Below, piece after piece: positions 1 through 7,014 of a stretch of DNA of 64,000 nucleotides. The notes beneath the pieces were generated by a model that was given only the letters and a program-made list of their open reading frames with translations, was not told the DNA's origin and ran no database searches. The position numbers and the translations under genes are program-made. The stretch is from Pseudomonas frederiksbergensis (GTDB lineage Bacteria; Pseudomonadota; Gammaproteobacteria; Pseudomonadales; Pseudomonadaceae): the NCBI RefSeq assembly GCF_035751725.1, contig NZ_CP142104.1:4278001-4342000 (forward strand), in the 5' to 3' direction. Each line of letters begins with the position of its first letter. Within the stretch, counting starts at the first letter, position 1.

Positions 1-95
1 GCCGCAAACATGACTTCGCGCTGTTCCGGCGTGGGCGCCGGGTCCACCAGGCGTGGAACGGAAACACGGTTGAGCAAAGCATCTAAAGCCTGCAT
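1..95 (-). CDS. Nitroreductase family protein, N-terminus only (YdjA-like)
   Basis: Partial gene running off the left edge. The reverse strand reads from ATG at 95 as MQALDALLNRVSVPRLVDPA and continues open to base 1 (31 codons). A strong ribosome binding site, AGGAGGT, lies at 101-107, five bases before the start. The opening (ALDALLNRxSxPRLxxPAPTPEQ) resembles the N-terminus of YdjA-type NAD(P)H nitroreductases, small FMN-binding oxidoreductases. The FMN-binding and catalytic parts lie outside the window, so the family call rests on about 30 residues. Confidence 0.6.
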   Translation of the reverse strand, partial: MQALDALLNRVSVPRLVDPAPTPEQREVMFA

Positions 96-249
96 CGGCG
101 ACCTCCTGGAAAAATGTTCGGCTATTCTAGTGGCTGTGCCGTCAATTCGTTAGCCCAAATTCAGATACGAGCAACGCCGGACGCCGGTTTACATGCCGCT
201 TGTCGCAGGTAGAATGGCGCCCTTTCCCCTTTCAGCCCGAGCGGACTTC

Positions 250-1704
250 ATGGCGTTGCCGACCCTGCGGATCATTGGTTTCATCATCGGCATCTTCCTG
301 ATCACCCTGGCGATCTTCATGGTCGTGCCGATGGCCACGTTGCTGATCTACGAGCGCACCGGCGATCTGCCATCGTTCCTGTGGTCGAGCATGATCACCT
401 TTGTCGCCGGCCTGGCGCTGATTCTTCCCGGGCGCCCGGAGCATATCCATCTGCGCCCCCGAGACATGTACCTGCTGACGGTCAGCAGTTGGCTGGTGGT
501 GTGTGTGTTTGCCGCGCTGCCCTTCCTGTTGACCCAACACATCAGCTACACCGATTCGTTCTTTGAAAGCATGTCGGGCATTACCGCCACCGGCGCGACG
601 GTGTTGAGCGGCCTGGACACGATGTCGCCCGGGATCCTCATGTGGCGCTCGCTGTTGCACTGGCTCGGCGGCATCGGCTTCATCGGCATGGCCGTGGCGA
701 TCCTGCCGCTGTTGCGCATCGGCGGCATGCGGTTGTTCCAGACCGAATCGTCCGACCGCTCGGAGAAAGTCATGCCGCGCTCGCACATGGTGGCGCGACT
801 GATCGTGGCGTCCTATGTGGGCATCACGATCCTCGGCACCCTGGCGCTCTGGTGGGCCGGGATGAGCCTGTTCGACGCGATCAACCATTCGATGTCGGCG
901 ATTTCCACCGGTGGTTTCTCCACTTCGGACCTGTCCCTGGCCAAATGGACCCAGCCCGCCGTGCACTGGGTCACCATTGTCATCATGATCCTCGGCAGCC
1001 TGCCGTTCGCCCTGTACGTCTCGACGCTGCGCGGCAATCGCCGGGCGCTGATCAAGGACCAGCAGGTCCAGGGCCTGATCGGCGTGCTGCTGGTCACCTG
1101 GCTGGTGCTTGGCACCTGGTATTGGGCGACTACCGACCTGCATTGGCTCGAAGCGCTGCGGCACGTGGCCTTGAACGTGACATCCATCGTCACCACCACC
1201 GGTTTCGCCCTGGGGGACTACAGCCTGTGGGGCAATTTCTCACTGATGTTGTTCTTCTACCTTGGATTCGTCGGCGGCTGCTCGGGCTCGACTGCCGGCG
1301 GGATCAAGATTTTCCGCTTCCAGGTCGCCTATATCCTGCTTCGGGCCAACCTTAATCAATTGATTCACCCTCGTGCGGTGATCAAGCAGAAATACAACGG
1401 CCACCGCCTCGATGAAGAGATCGTGCGGTCGATCCTGACCTTTTCGTTCTTCTTCGCCATCACCATCTGCGTGATCGCCCTGCTGCTGTCGCTGTTGGGC
1501 GTGGAATGGATGACGGCGTTGACCGGCGCGGCCAGTACCGTATCCGGCGTCGGTCCGGGGCTTGGCGAGACCATCGGGCCGGCCGGCAACTTCGCGCCGC
1601 TGCCGGACGCGGCCAAGTGGATCCTCTCGGGCGGCATGTTGTTGGGCCGACTGGAGATCATCACGGTGTTCGTGCTGTGTATTCCGGCGTTCTGGCGTCA
1701 CTGA
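250..1704 (+). CDS. trkH: TrkH family potassium uptake protein
   Basis: Membrane subunit of the Trk potassium uptake system, which works with the cytosolic NAD-binding TrkA protein. The 484-residue protein is almost entirely hydrophobic with about ten membrane segments. The four filter-like loops of TrkH/KtrB proteins are visible: SGITATGATV, STGGFSTSD, TTTGFALGD and STVSGVGPGL, each with a central glycine. I prefer the start MALPTLRIIGF at 250 because it matches the family's N-terminus; an in-frame ATG at 193 would add 19 poorly conserved residues. The 3' end overlaps the convergent AraC gene by 44 bp. No trkA gene is in the window. Confidence 0.93.
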   Translation: MALPTLRIIGFIIGIFLITLAIFMVVPMATLLIYERTGDLPSFLWSSMITFVAGLALILPGRPEHIHLRPRDMYLLTVSSWLVVCVFAALPFLLTQHISYTDSFFESMSGITATGATVLSGLDTMSPGILMWRSLLHWLGGIGFIGMAVAILPLLRIGGMRLFQTESSDRSEKVMPRSHMVARLIVASYVGITILGTLALWWAGMSLFDAINHSMSAISTGGFSTSDLSLAKWTQPAVHWVTIVIMILGSLPFALYVSTLRGNRRALIKDQQVQGLIGVLLVTWLVLGTWYWATTDLHWLEALRHVALNVTSIVTTTGFALGDYSLWGNFSLMLFFYLGFVGGCSGSTAGGIKIFRFQVAYILLRANLNQLIHPRAVIKQKYNGHRLDEEIVRSILTFSFFFAITICVIALLLSLLGVEWMTALTGAASTVSGVGPGLGETIGPAGNFAPLPDAAKWILSGGMLLGRLEIITVFVLCIPAFWRH

Positions 1705-2716
1705 CCGGCTTGGCCACGCCCCGCGCCCGATAGTCGCCGGGCGTGGTGCCGAACCAGCGGCGGAAGGCCCGGAAAAAATTGCTCGGGTCGGCAAACCCCA
1801 GCAGGTAGGCGATCTCCAACAAGGTCATGCTCGGTTGCGCCAGGTATTGCTCGGCCAGCTCGCGGCGGGTGTCGTCCAGCAAACTCTGGAAACTGGTGCC
1901 CTCTTCCTGCAAGCGCCGCTGCAAGGTGCGTTGCGACAGGTGCAGCGTCTGCGCCACCACGTCACGCTTGGGTTCGCCCTGGGGCAACAGCCGACACAGT
2001 ACCTGCCGCGCCTGATGCGTGAAGCGACTGCCGGAAAACCGTGCCAGGTACTCGCCTGCAAAACGATCGTGCAACACCGCCATGGCCTCGTTGGCGGTGG
2101 GCAGCGGTGCTTCCATGTCGTCCTGCTGGAAAATCAACGCGTCGTAGGGCGCGTCGAATACCAAGGGCGCGCCGAAGGCCTGTCGATAAGGTCCGACATC
2201 GGCGGGCTCGGCGCCCTGGAACAGCACCTTCACCGGGTGCAAGGTCCGTCCGGTCAGCCAGTTGCACAAGGCCAGCGCACAGGCCAGGGACGCTTCGGCA
2301 CTTTGCCGGGTCGGAGGGAGGTGGTCGCCGTGGACCGTCAGGATCAGCCCGTAGCCTTCATTCAAATGACGGAAGCTCAGGTCGGCGCTTTCGGCGATGA
2401 TCCGCTGATAACGCACCAGCCGCTGGAACCCTTCGACCAGTGTCCGACTGGACATCAACGCGTAGCCCACCACATGGAACGACGCCGGGCGCACCACCTT
2501 GCCCATGTTCAGGCCGATGGCCGGGTTGCCCGACTGCTCCACCGCCAACTGCCAGAGCCGTGTCATCGAATCCTGGGGAAAGCGCGCATCCGGATCGTCC
2601 AGCGCGTCGAAATCCAGCCCCAGTTCCTTGAATAGCGCCCGACAGTCCAGGCCGTCGATTTCCAACGCCTTGACAATCCCCATCGCCCAGCTTGAAGAAG
2701 TCGTTCGTTCGCTCAT
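1661..2716 (-). CDS. AraC family transcriptional regulator (OruR/ArgR-type architecture)
   Basis: 351 residues. The N-terminal two thirds look like the arabinose-binding-like domain of large AraC regulators (PASFHVVGYALMSSRTLVEGF, where a central helix follows a GYAL motif). The C-terminal ~100 residues hold two helix-turn-helix units, VVAQTLHLSQRTLQRRL and LLEIAYLLGFADPSNFFRAF, ending in the family signature RRWFGTTPGDYR. A transcription activator with an unknown effector; the adjacent potassium transporter gives no clear hint. Its 3' end overlaps the convergent trkH by 44 bp, so convergent transcripts would be complementary there. No strong ribosome binding site is visible before the chosen ATG. 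Confidence 0.88.
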   Translation of the reverse strand: MSERTTSSSWAMGIVKALEIDGLDCRALFKELGLDFDALDDPDARFPQDSMTRLWQLAVEQSGNPAIGLNMGKVVRPASFHVVGYALMSSRTLVEGFQRLVRYQRIIAESADLSFRHLNEGYGLILTVHGDHLPPTRQSAEASLACALALCNWLTGRTLHPVKVLFQGAEPADVGPYRQAFGAPLVFDAPYDALIFQQDDMEAPLPTANEAMAVLHDRFAGEYLARFSGSRFTHQARQVLCRLLPQGEPKRDVVAQTLHLSQRTLQRRLQEEGTSFQSLLDDTRRELAEQYLAQPSMTLLEIAYLLGFADPSNFFRAFRRWFGTTPGDYRARGVAKPVSDARTPEYTARTP

Positions 2717-2771
2717 GACGTTTTACTTGCATGACGAGCCGCAGGGTACGGCTGGATTTGCGAAGGATATC

Positions 2772-2930
2772 AGTGTCCTGTCTTACGAATACGTTCCTTT
2801 TTGACGAGTGGCTGTTGTCGTCAGGCAAGGCGCCGCGACGAGTCATAGCCCGCTATGGCGAGGAGCGGCAACGCAGCATGACGGCAACAGACGCCGTCCA
2901 AAAGGAACAGTATTTGTAAGACAGGACACT
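2772..2930. repeat. 159-bp near-palindromic element (possible MITE)
   Basis: The element starts AGTGTCCTGTCTTAC and ends with the reverse complement GTAAGACAGGACACT. The outer arms match over about 33 bp with only a few differences, and pairing continues imperfectly through the interior to a central ATAGCCCGCTAT at about 2845-2856, so one strand could fold into a single giant hairpin. It has no coding content and sits between the araC gene and the Mpo1-like gene. The form suggests a miniature inverted-repeat transposable element; I see no convincing target-site duplication. Confidence 0.7.
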
Positions 2931-3014
2931 AGAGTGGCGCTGATTGTCACTGGCTGTTAAAGGTGGTCGCTCTAGACTTCAAGCACCAGAACAAAAACCA
3001 AAGAGCCTGCAGTC

Positions 3015-3326
3015 TTGGAAAACACCAAACGCTTCAACAGCTTCGCCGAGTTCTATCCCTACTACCTCAGCGAACACAGCAACAGTACCTGTCGACGCTT
3101 GCACTTCATCGGCACCTCGCTGGTCTTGCTGGTTTTCGCCATGGCACTGGTGGTCGGTGCATGGTGGCTGTGGGTCGCCCTGCCCGTGGCGGGCTATGGC
3201 TTCGCCTGGGTCGGGCATTTCTTCTTCGAAAAAAACCGGCCCGCGACCTTTCAGCATCCGTTCTACAGCCTGCTCGGTGACTTCGTCATGTACCGCGACA
3301 TGCTGGTGGGCAAAGTCGCGTTCTAG
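3015..3326 (+). CDS. Mpo1-like (DUF962) membrane protein
   Basis: 103-residue membrane protein with a TTG start at 3015; no upstream ATG fits the frame. The DUF962/Mpo1 family includes yeast Mpo1, an iron-dependent dioxygenase in alpha-oxidation of 2-hydroxy fatty acids. Conserved histidines are present at residues 21, 30, 68 and 81, in the contexts LSEHSNS, RRLHFIG, VGHFFFEKNRPATF and QHPF. Two hydrophobic segments lie at about 32-48 and 50-67. The next gene starts 11 bp downstream, so the two are probably co-transcribed. The activity of the bacterial protein is inferred from the family only. The weak start context (AGAG, ten bases upstream) leaves the start less certain. Confidence 0.75.
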   Translation: MENTKRFNSFAEFYPYYLSEHSNSTCRRLHFIGTSLVLLVFAMALVVGAWWLWVALPVAGYGFAWVGHFFFEKNRPATFQHPFYSLLGDFVMYRDMLVGKVAF

Positions 3327-3337
3327 AAGGATTGCGA

Positions 3338-3919
3338 ATGAATTCTCACGCACGCTTCACCCACATGCAGGACGGGACCCAGGAAGACTGGGCGATCATC
3401 GCCGCCGATTTCAGCGCCTACGCACGGCAGCTGCCGAGTCGGGTCCTGGCTCACCTGAAATTGCTCGACGGCGATTTTGGCGGATTCCCGGTGGATCGCC
3501 TGACCCATTCCCTGCAAACCGCCACCCGCGCCTACCGTGATGGGCGGGACGAGGAATATGTGATCTGCGCCCTTCTCCATGACATCGGCGATACGCTGGG
3601 CAGCTACAACCACCCGGACATCGCCGCGGCGATCCTCAAGCCATTCGTCAGCGCCGAAAACCTTTGGATGGTAGAGAAGCACGGAATCTTCCAGGGCTAT
3701 TATTTTTTCCATCACCTGGGCATGGACCGGCATTTGCGCGAGCAATTTTGCGAACATCCGCAGTACCAGGCGACCATCGACTTCTGTGCGAAATACGACG
3801 CCGCGGCGTTCGATACTGGGTACGACACCCTGCCGCTGAGCTTCTTCGAACCGATGCTGGAAAGGGTATTCGCCGCGCCGAAGCAATCGATCTATAAGGC
3901 GGCGATGGCCAAAACATGA
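3338..3919 (+). CDS. HD-domain protein, candidate mixed-valent diiron oxygenase (MIOX/PhnZ-like)
   Basis: 193-residue soluble protein; the ATG at 3338 is preferred over a TTG at 3332 because AGAAGG lies at 3325-3330. Potential metal ligands follow the HD-fold order: H57, H81-D82 (ALLHDIGD), H92, H115 (EKHGIFQGYYFFHH) and D154 (CAKYDAAAFD). The 24-residue spacing from first histidine to the HD pair and the extra histidines resemble the diiron HD oxygenases PhnZ and myo-inositol oxygenase more than nucleotide-signalling HD hydrolases. It follows the Mpo1-like gene by 11 bp, suggesting a shared oxidative task, but the substrate cannot be told from sequence. A plain phosphohydrolase is the alternative. 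Confidence 0.7.
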   Translation: MNSHARFTHMQDGTQEDWAIIAADFSAYARQLPSRVLAHLKLLDGDFGGFPVDRLTHSLQTATRAYRDGRDEEYVICALLHDIGDTLGSYNHPDIAAAILKPFVSAENLWMVEKHGIFQGYYFFHHLGMDRHLREQFCEHPQYQATIDFCAKYDAAAFDTGYDTLPLSFFEPMLERVFAAPKQSIYKAAMAKT

Positions 3920-3962
3920 GACGAAGTACCCTCGCCACAAAAACTCTCCACAAAAAAGAAGC

Positions 3963-4781
3963 TCAAGCAGGCTCAGCCACCTTCAATTCAGCCTTGAGCA
4001 GCGCCTCCCGCGCCTGGGCGTCCGCCAACCGATATAACTCGATCGTCCCGTCCCAATGCTCGATCAGCGCGGTGCAGGATTCGACCCAGTCGCCACAATT
4101 GAGGTATTCCACCTCGCCGACCTTGCGAATCTCGGCATGGTGGATGTGCCCGCACACCACGCCATGCAACTCACGCTTCACACATTCGTGGGCGATGGCT
4201 TCTTCGAAATCGCTGATGAAGCTGACCGCGGTCTTGACCTTGTGCTTGAGGTACGCCGACAGCGACCAGTAACCGTAGCCGTAACGGGCTCGCCAATGGT
4301 TGAGCCAGCGGTTCAGCGTCAGCGTGAATTCGTAGGCCGAATCCCCAAGGAACGCCAGCCAACGGTGATAACGGGTGATGACATCGAACTGATCGCCATG
4401 AATCACCAGCAGGTGACGGCCGTCGGCGGTGACGTGCACCGCTTCGTCCACCAGTTGGATATTGCCGAGGATCAGCTTCGAATAACGCCGCAGGAATTCA
4501 TCATGGTTGCCGGTGACGTAGATCACTTCGGTGCCGCGCTTGCTCATGGTCAACAGGCGACGAATGACGTTGGTATGGGCCTGGGGCCAATACATGCCGC
4601 TGCGCAGCTTCCAGCCGTCGATGATATCGCCCACCAGATAGACCTTGTCGGCGTGATAGCCCTTGAGGAAGTGCGACAGGTGTTCGGCCTGGCAGTCCCG
4701 GGTGCCCAAGTGCACGTCGGAAATCCACAGGGTGCGAACACGCTGCTTGCGGCTGGGTCTGGCGAGCTCGGCGCTGGTCAT
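3963..4781 (-). CDS. LpxH-like metallophosphoesterase (UDP-2,3-diacylglucosamine diphosphatase family)
   Basis: 272 residues with the calcineurin-like phosphoesterase motifs in order: SDVHLG (D22, H24), VGDIIDGW (D52), VTGNHDE (N92, H93), VIHGDQFD and VCGHIHH. This is the metal-binding set of the LpxH family, which removes UMP from UDP-2,3-diacylglucosamine in lipid A synthesis at the inner membrane. The protein is longer than typical LpxH (about 240 residues) and sits away from the usual cysS/ppiB context, so it is more likely a paralogue than the housekeeping enzyme. It is convergent with the HD gene (43 bp apart) and divergent from the following AraC gene. Confidence 0.82.
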   Translation of the reverse strand: MTSAELARPSRKQRVRTLWISDVHLGTRDCQAEHLSHFLKGYHADKVYLVGDIIDGWKLRSGMYWPQAHTNVIRRLLTMSKRGTEVIYVTGNHDEFLRRYSKLILGNIQLVDEAVHVTADGRHLLVIHGDQFDVITRYHRWLAFLGDSAYEFTLTLNRWLNHWRARYGYGYWSLSAYLKHKVKTAVSFISDFEEAIAHECVKRELHGVVCGHIHHAEIRKVGEVEYLNCGDWVESCTALIEHWDGTIELYRLADAQAREALLKAELKVAEPA

Positions 4782-4916
4782 TGGGCAACCCTCTGATCGT
4801 TTTCACCACAGTGCACCCGAGCGGTTAATGCTCCGTGACAGCAATAAGTCGATTACATGACAGCGCGAAGCGTCGCGCCCTCGGTGTAGACTGACCGCCA
4901 GCCACGGGAGACCGCG

Positions 4917-5666
4917 ATGAGACCGATCCTCACGCTACGCCACTACAGCCACGATCTGATTGTCCACAGCCATGACCACGCACAATTGGTGTTCGGGTTG
5001 TCTGGCGCGCTGGACTTCGAAGTCGAGGGTCGTGGCAGCCAAGTGGTACAGCAGAGCTTCGTCGTGGTGCCGGCCGGCGCTCATCACGCGTGCGGCAGCC
5101 CACAAGGGAGTCGCTGCCTGGTGCTCGATGTGCCTGGCGACGAGTGGGTCGGGCAATGCCTGGGCGACCATGCCGACGCCAGCCGCCGGTTGCTCGACAG
5201 CACCAGTCGCCTGCCGTTGGACGCGGGGCAAAGCCAGTTGGTGACTTGGTTGGCGAGTAGCCCGGTGGACGACCCGGTGATTGCCCAGCAAGGCGCAGTG
5301 CTGTTGCTCGCCAGCCTCAACGGCGGGCGCCAGGAAACCGCCGGCGGCCGGCGCCTGCCCTATGCCGCACTCAATGCTCATATCGACCAATATGCCGCCT
5401 ACCCGCTGCAAGTGGCGGACTTGGCGCGCGTCGCCGGGCTTTCCAGCGCTCGCCTCCATGCCCGCTTCGTCGCCGAATGCGGGCAGACACCGATGGAGTA
5501 CATCCGCAGTCGCCGCCTGCACAAGGCCGTAGGGTTGTTGCGTGACTCGCAACTGCCGATCGGTGAGATTGCCCATCGGGTTGGCTACAGCTCGCAAAGC
5601 GCTTTCGCCGCAGCGGTGCAGCGCGAATTCGGCGTCTCACCGGGCAAGCTTAGGCAGTCACGCTAG
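4917..5666 (+). CDS. AraC family regulator with N-terminal cupin
   Basis: 249 residues. The N-terminus is cupin-like (RHYSHDLIVHSHDHAQLVFG, then FVVVPAGAHHAC), typical of the ligand domain of short AraC proteins. The C-terminal ~100 residues carry the two helix-turn-helix motifs, QVADLARVAGLSSARLHARF and IGEIAHRVGYSSQSAFAAA, ending REFGVSPGKLR. The EamA transporter gene starts 92 bp downstream on the same strand, so regulator and exporter are probably functionally linked, an arrangement common for AraC/EamA pairs. The effector is unknown. Confidence 0.88.
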   Translation: MRPILTLRHYSHDLIVHSHDHAQLVFGLSGALDFEVEGRGSQVVQQSFVVVPAGAHHACGSPQGSRCLVLDVPGDEWVGQCLGDHADASRRLLDSTSRLPLDAGQSQLVTWLASSPVDDPVIAQQGAVLLLASLNGGRQETAGGRRLPYAALNAHIDQYAAYPLQVADLARVAGLSSARLHARFVAECGQTPMEYIRSRRLHKAVGLLRDSQLPIGEIAHRVGYSSQSAFAAAVQREFGVSPGKLRQSR

Positions 5667-5758
5667 TCTCGCGCTAAAAATCGCTAGGATCGCGACAGAC
5701 AAGAACGCTTGGCAGCGGGCTTAATAGCCGAACGTCCAACCGTTCACCAAGGATTGCA

Positions 5759-6649
5759 ATGACACCCCGTACCGCCCTCGGCGCCCTGCACATCGGCGCA
5801 CTCATGTTCGGCCTGACCGGTGTATTCGGCAAACTCGCCGCGGCCTCGCCGGCGGTCATTGTATTCGGTCGCGCGGTGTTCGCCGTGCTGGCCCTGGCGG
5901 CGTTTGCCCGATTCGCCAGCCCTACCCGCTGGGAAAAACTGCGGGGCCGGGACACGCGCCGGTTGCTGCTCGGCGGCCTGTTGCTGACCGGGCACTGGGT
6001 GAGTTTCTTCATTTCGGTGAAAGTCGCGGGCGTCGCAATTGCCACCCTGGGATTCGCCAGTTTCCCTGCCTTTACGGTACTGCTCGAAGGGCTGGTATTC
6101 CGCGAGCGAATCCGCGCCAACGAAATCCTGCTGGTGGTGCTGGTGAGCGTCGGCCTGGTGTTGGTCACGCCAACCTTCGACCTGGCCAGCGGCGCTACCA
6201 CTGGCCTGCTCTGGGCGGTGGCCTCGGGGCTGTTGTTCTCACTGTTGTCGCTGACCAATCGCGCCGGTTCCGGACACGTGCCGCCGGTACAGGCCGCGCT
6301 TTGCCAGAACGTCGTGGTCGGTCTCTGCCTGCTGCCGATGGCTGCGCCGCAATTGGCCGAGGTTCGTCCGCTCGACTGGTTGTGGATCGGCCTGCTCGGG
6401 GTGTTCTGCACCGGCCTGGCCCACAGCCTGTTCGTCGCCAGCCTGGCGGTGATCAAGGCCCGCACGGCAGCCGTGGTGTTCGCCATGGAGCCGGTCTACG
6501 GCATCACCATCGCCTGGCTGCTGTTCGATGAAAACCCGACGTTGCGCATGTTGCTCGGTGGCGTGCTGATCATCGTTGCGATCGTGGTGTCGAGCCAGCT
6601 GGACGGCACGAAGAAATCCAACGCTGGCGCCCAGGCCCCATCTCACTGA
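5759..6649 (+). CDS. EamA/DMT family transporter
   Basis: 296 residues with ten predicted membrane segments in two repeated EamA halves (approximately residues 5-135 and 145-285), the architecture of drug/metabolite exporters of the RhaT/YdcZ superfamily. The ribosome binding site AAGGA lies six bases before the ATG. Hallmarks are the glycine and proline rich helices (LMFGLTGVFGKLAAASP, GFASFPAFTVLLEGLVF) and the second-half motif ARTAAVVFAMEPVYGI. It lies just downstream of an AraC regulator. The substrate cannot be assigned. It ends 6 bp before the convergent SelW-like gene with no clear terminator between them. Confidence 0.9.
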   Translation: MTPRTALGALHIGALMFGLTGVFGKLAAASPAVIVFGRAVFAVLALAAFARFASPTRWEKLRGRDTRRLLLGGLLLTGHWVSFFISVKVAGVAIATLGFASFPAFTVLLEGLVFRERIRANEILLVVLVSVGLVLVTPTFDLASGATTGLLWAVASGLLFSLLSLTNRAGSGHVPPVQAALCQNVVVGLCLLPMAAPQLAEVRPLDWLWIGLLGVFCTGLAHSLFVASLAVIKARTAAVVFAMEPVYGITIAWLLFDENPTLRMLLGGVLIIVAIVVSSQLDGTKKSNAGAQAPSH

Positions 6650-6655
6650 GCCCGG

Positions 6656-6943
6656 TCATTGAATCCTGTCGTTGTGCCCCAGGTCGCGCTCCGGGTCGAT
6701 CTGGTCGCGGACCCGCTGCTTGAGCACCTTGGCTTCGGGAAACCCGCCATCCGCCTTGCGCTCCCAGATCTGGGTGCCATCGCAGCCAATATGGAAAACC
6801 CCACCGGTGCCTGGCACCAGGGACACCTTGGCGAGGTCGTCGCCGAATGTGCTGAGCAGTTCCTGGGCCAGCCAGGCGGCCCGCAGCAGCCACTGGCATT
6901 GGGTGCAGTAGGTGATGACGATTTCCGGTTTGTGTGCGCTCAT
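6656..6943 (-). CDS. SelT/SelW/SelH family thioredoxin-like protein (cysteine form)
   Basis: 95 residues. The N-terminal beta strand and redox motif EIVITYCTQCQWLLRA place CxxC at residues 13-16, followed by GTGGVFHI and a C-terminal helix, the pattern of Rdx/SelW small thioredoxin-like proteins. The position occupied by selenocysteine in eukaryotic SelW is cysteine here, so no recoding element is needed. The family is thought to act in thiol redox reactions, but the physiological role is unknown in bacteria. The gene is convergent with the EamA gene and divergent from plpD, with about 70 bp between starts. Confidence 0.85.
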   Translation of the reverse strand: MSAHKPEIVITYCTQCQWLLRAAWLAQELLSTFGDDLAKVSLVPGTGGVFHIGCDGTQIWERKADGGFPEAKVLKQRVRDQIDPERDLGHNDRIQ

Positions 6944-7014
6944 TGCGGGTGAACTCCTGGTTCCAAAGGCGTCGTTATACTACTCGCCTTTGATCGCCTG
7001 CTTCGAGATTGACC

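Noticed and set aside
6656..6943. Selenoprotein with in-frame TGA
   Set aside because: The redox motif is CTQC with ordinary cysteine codons.
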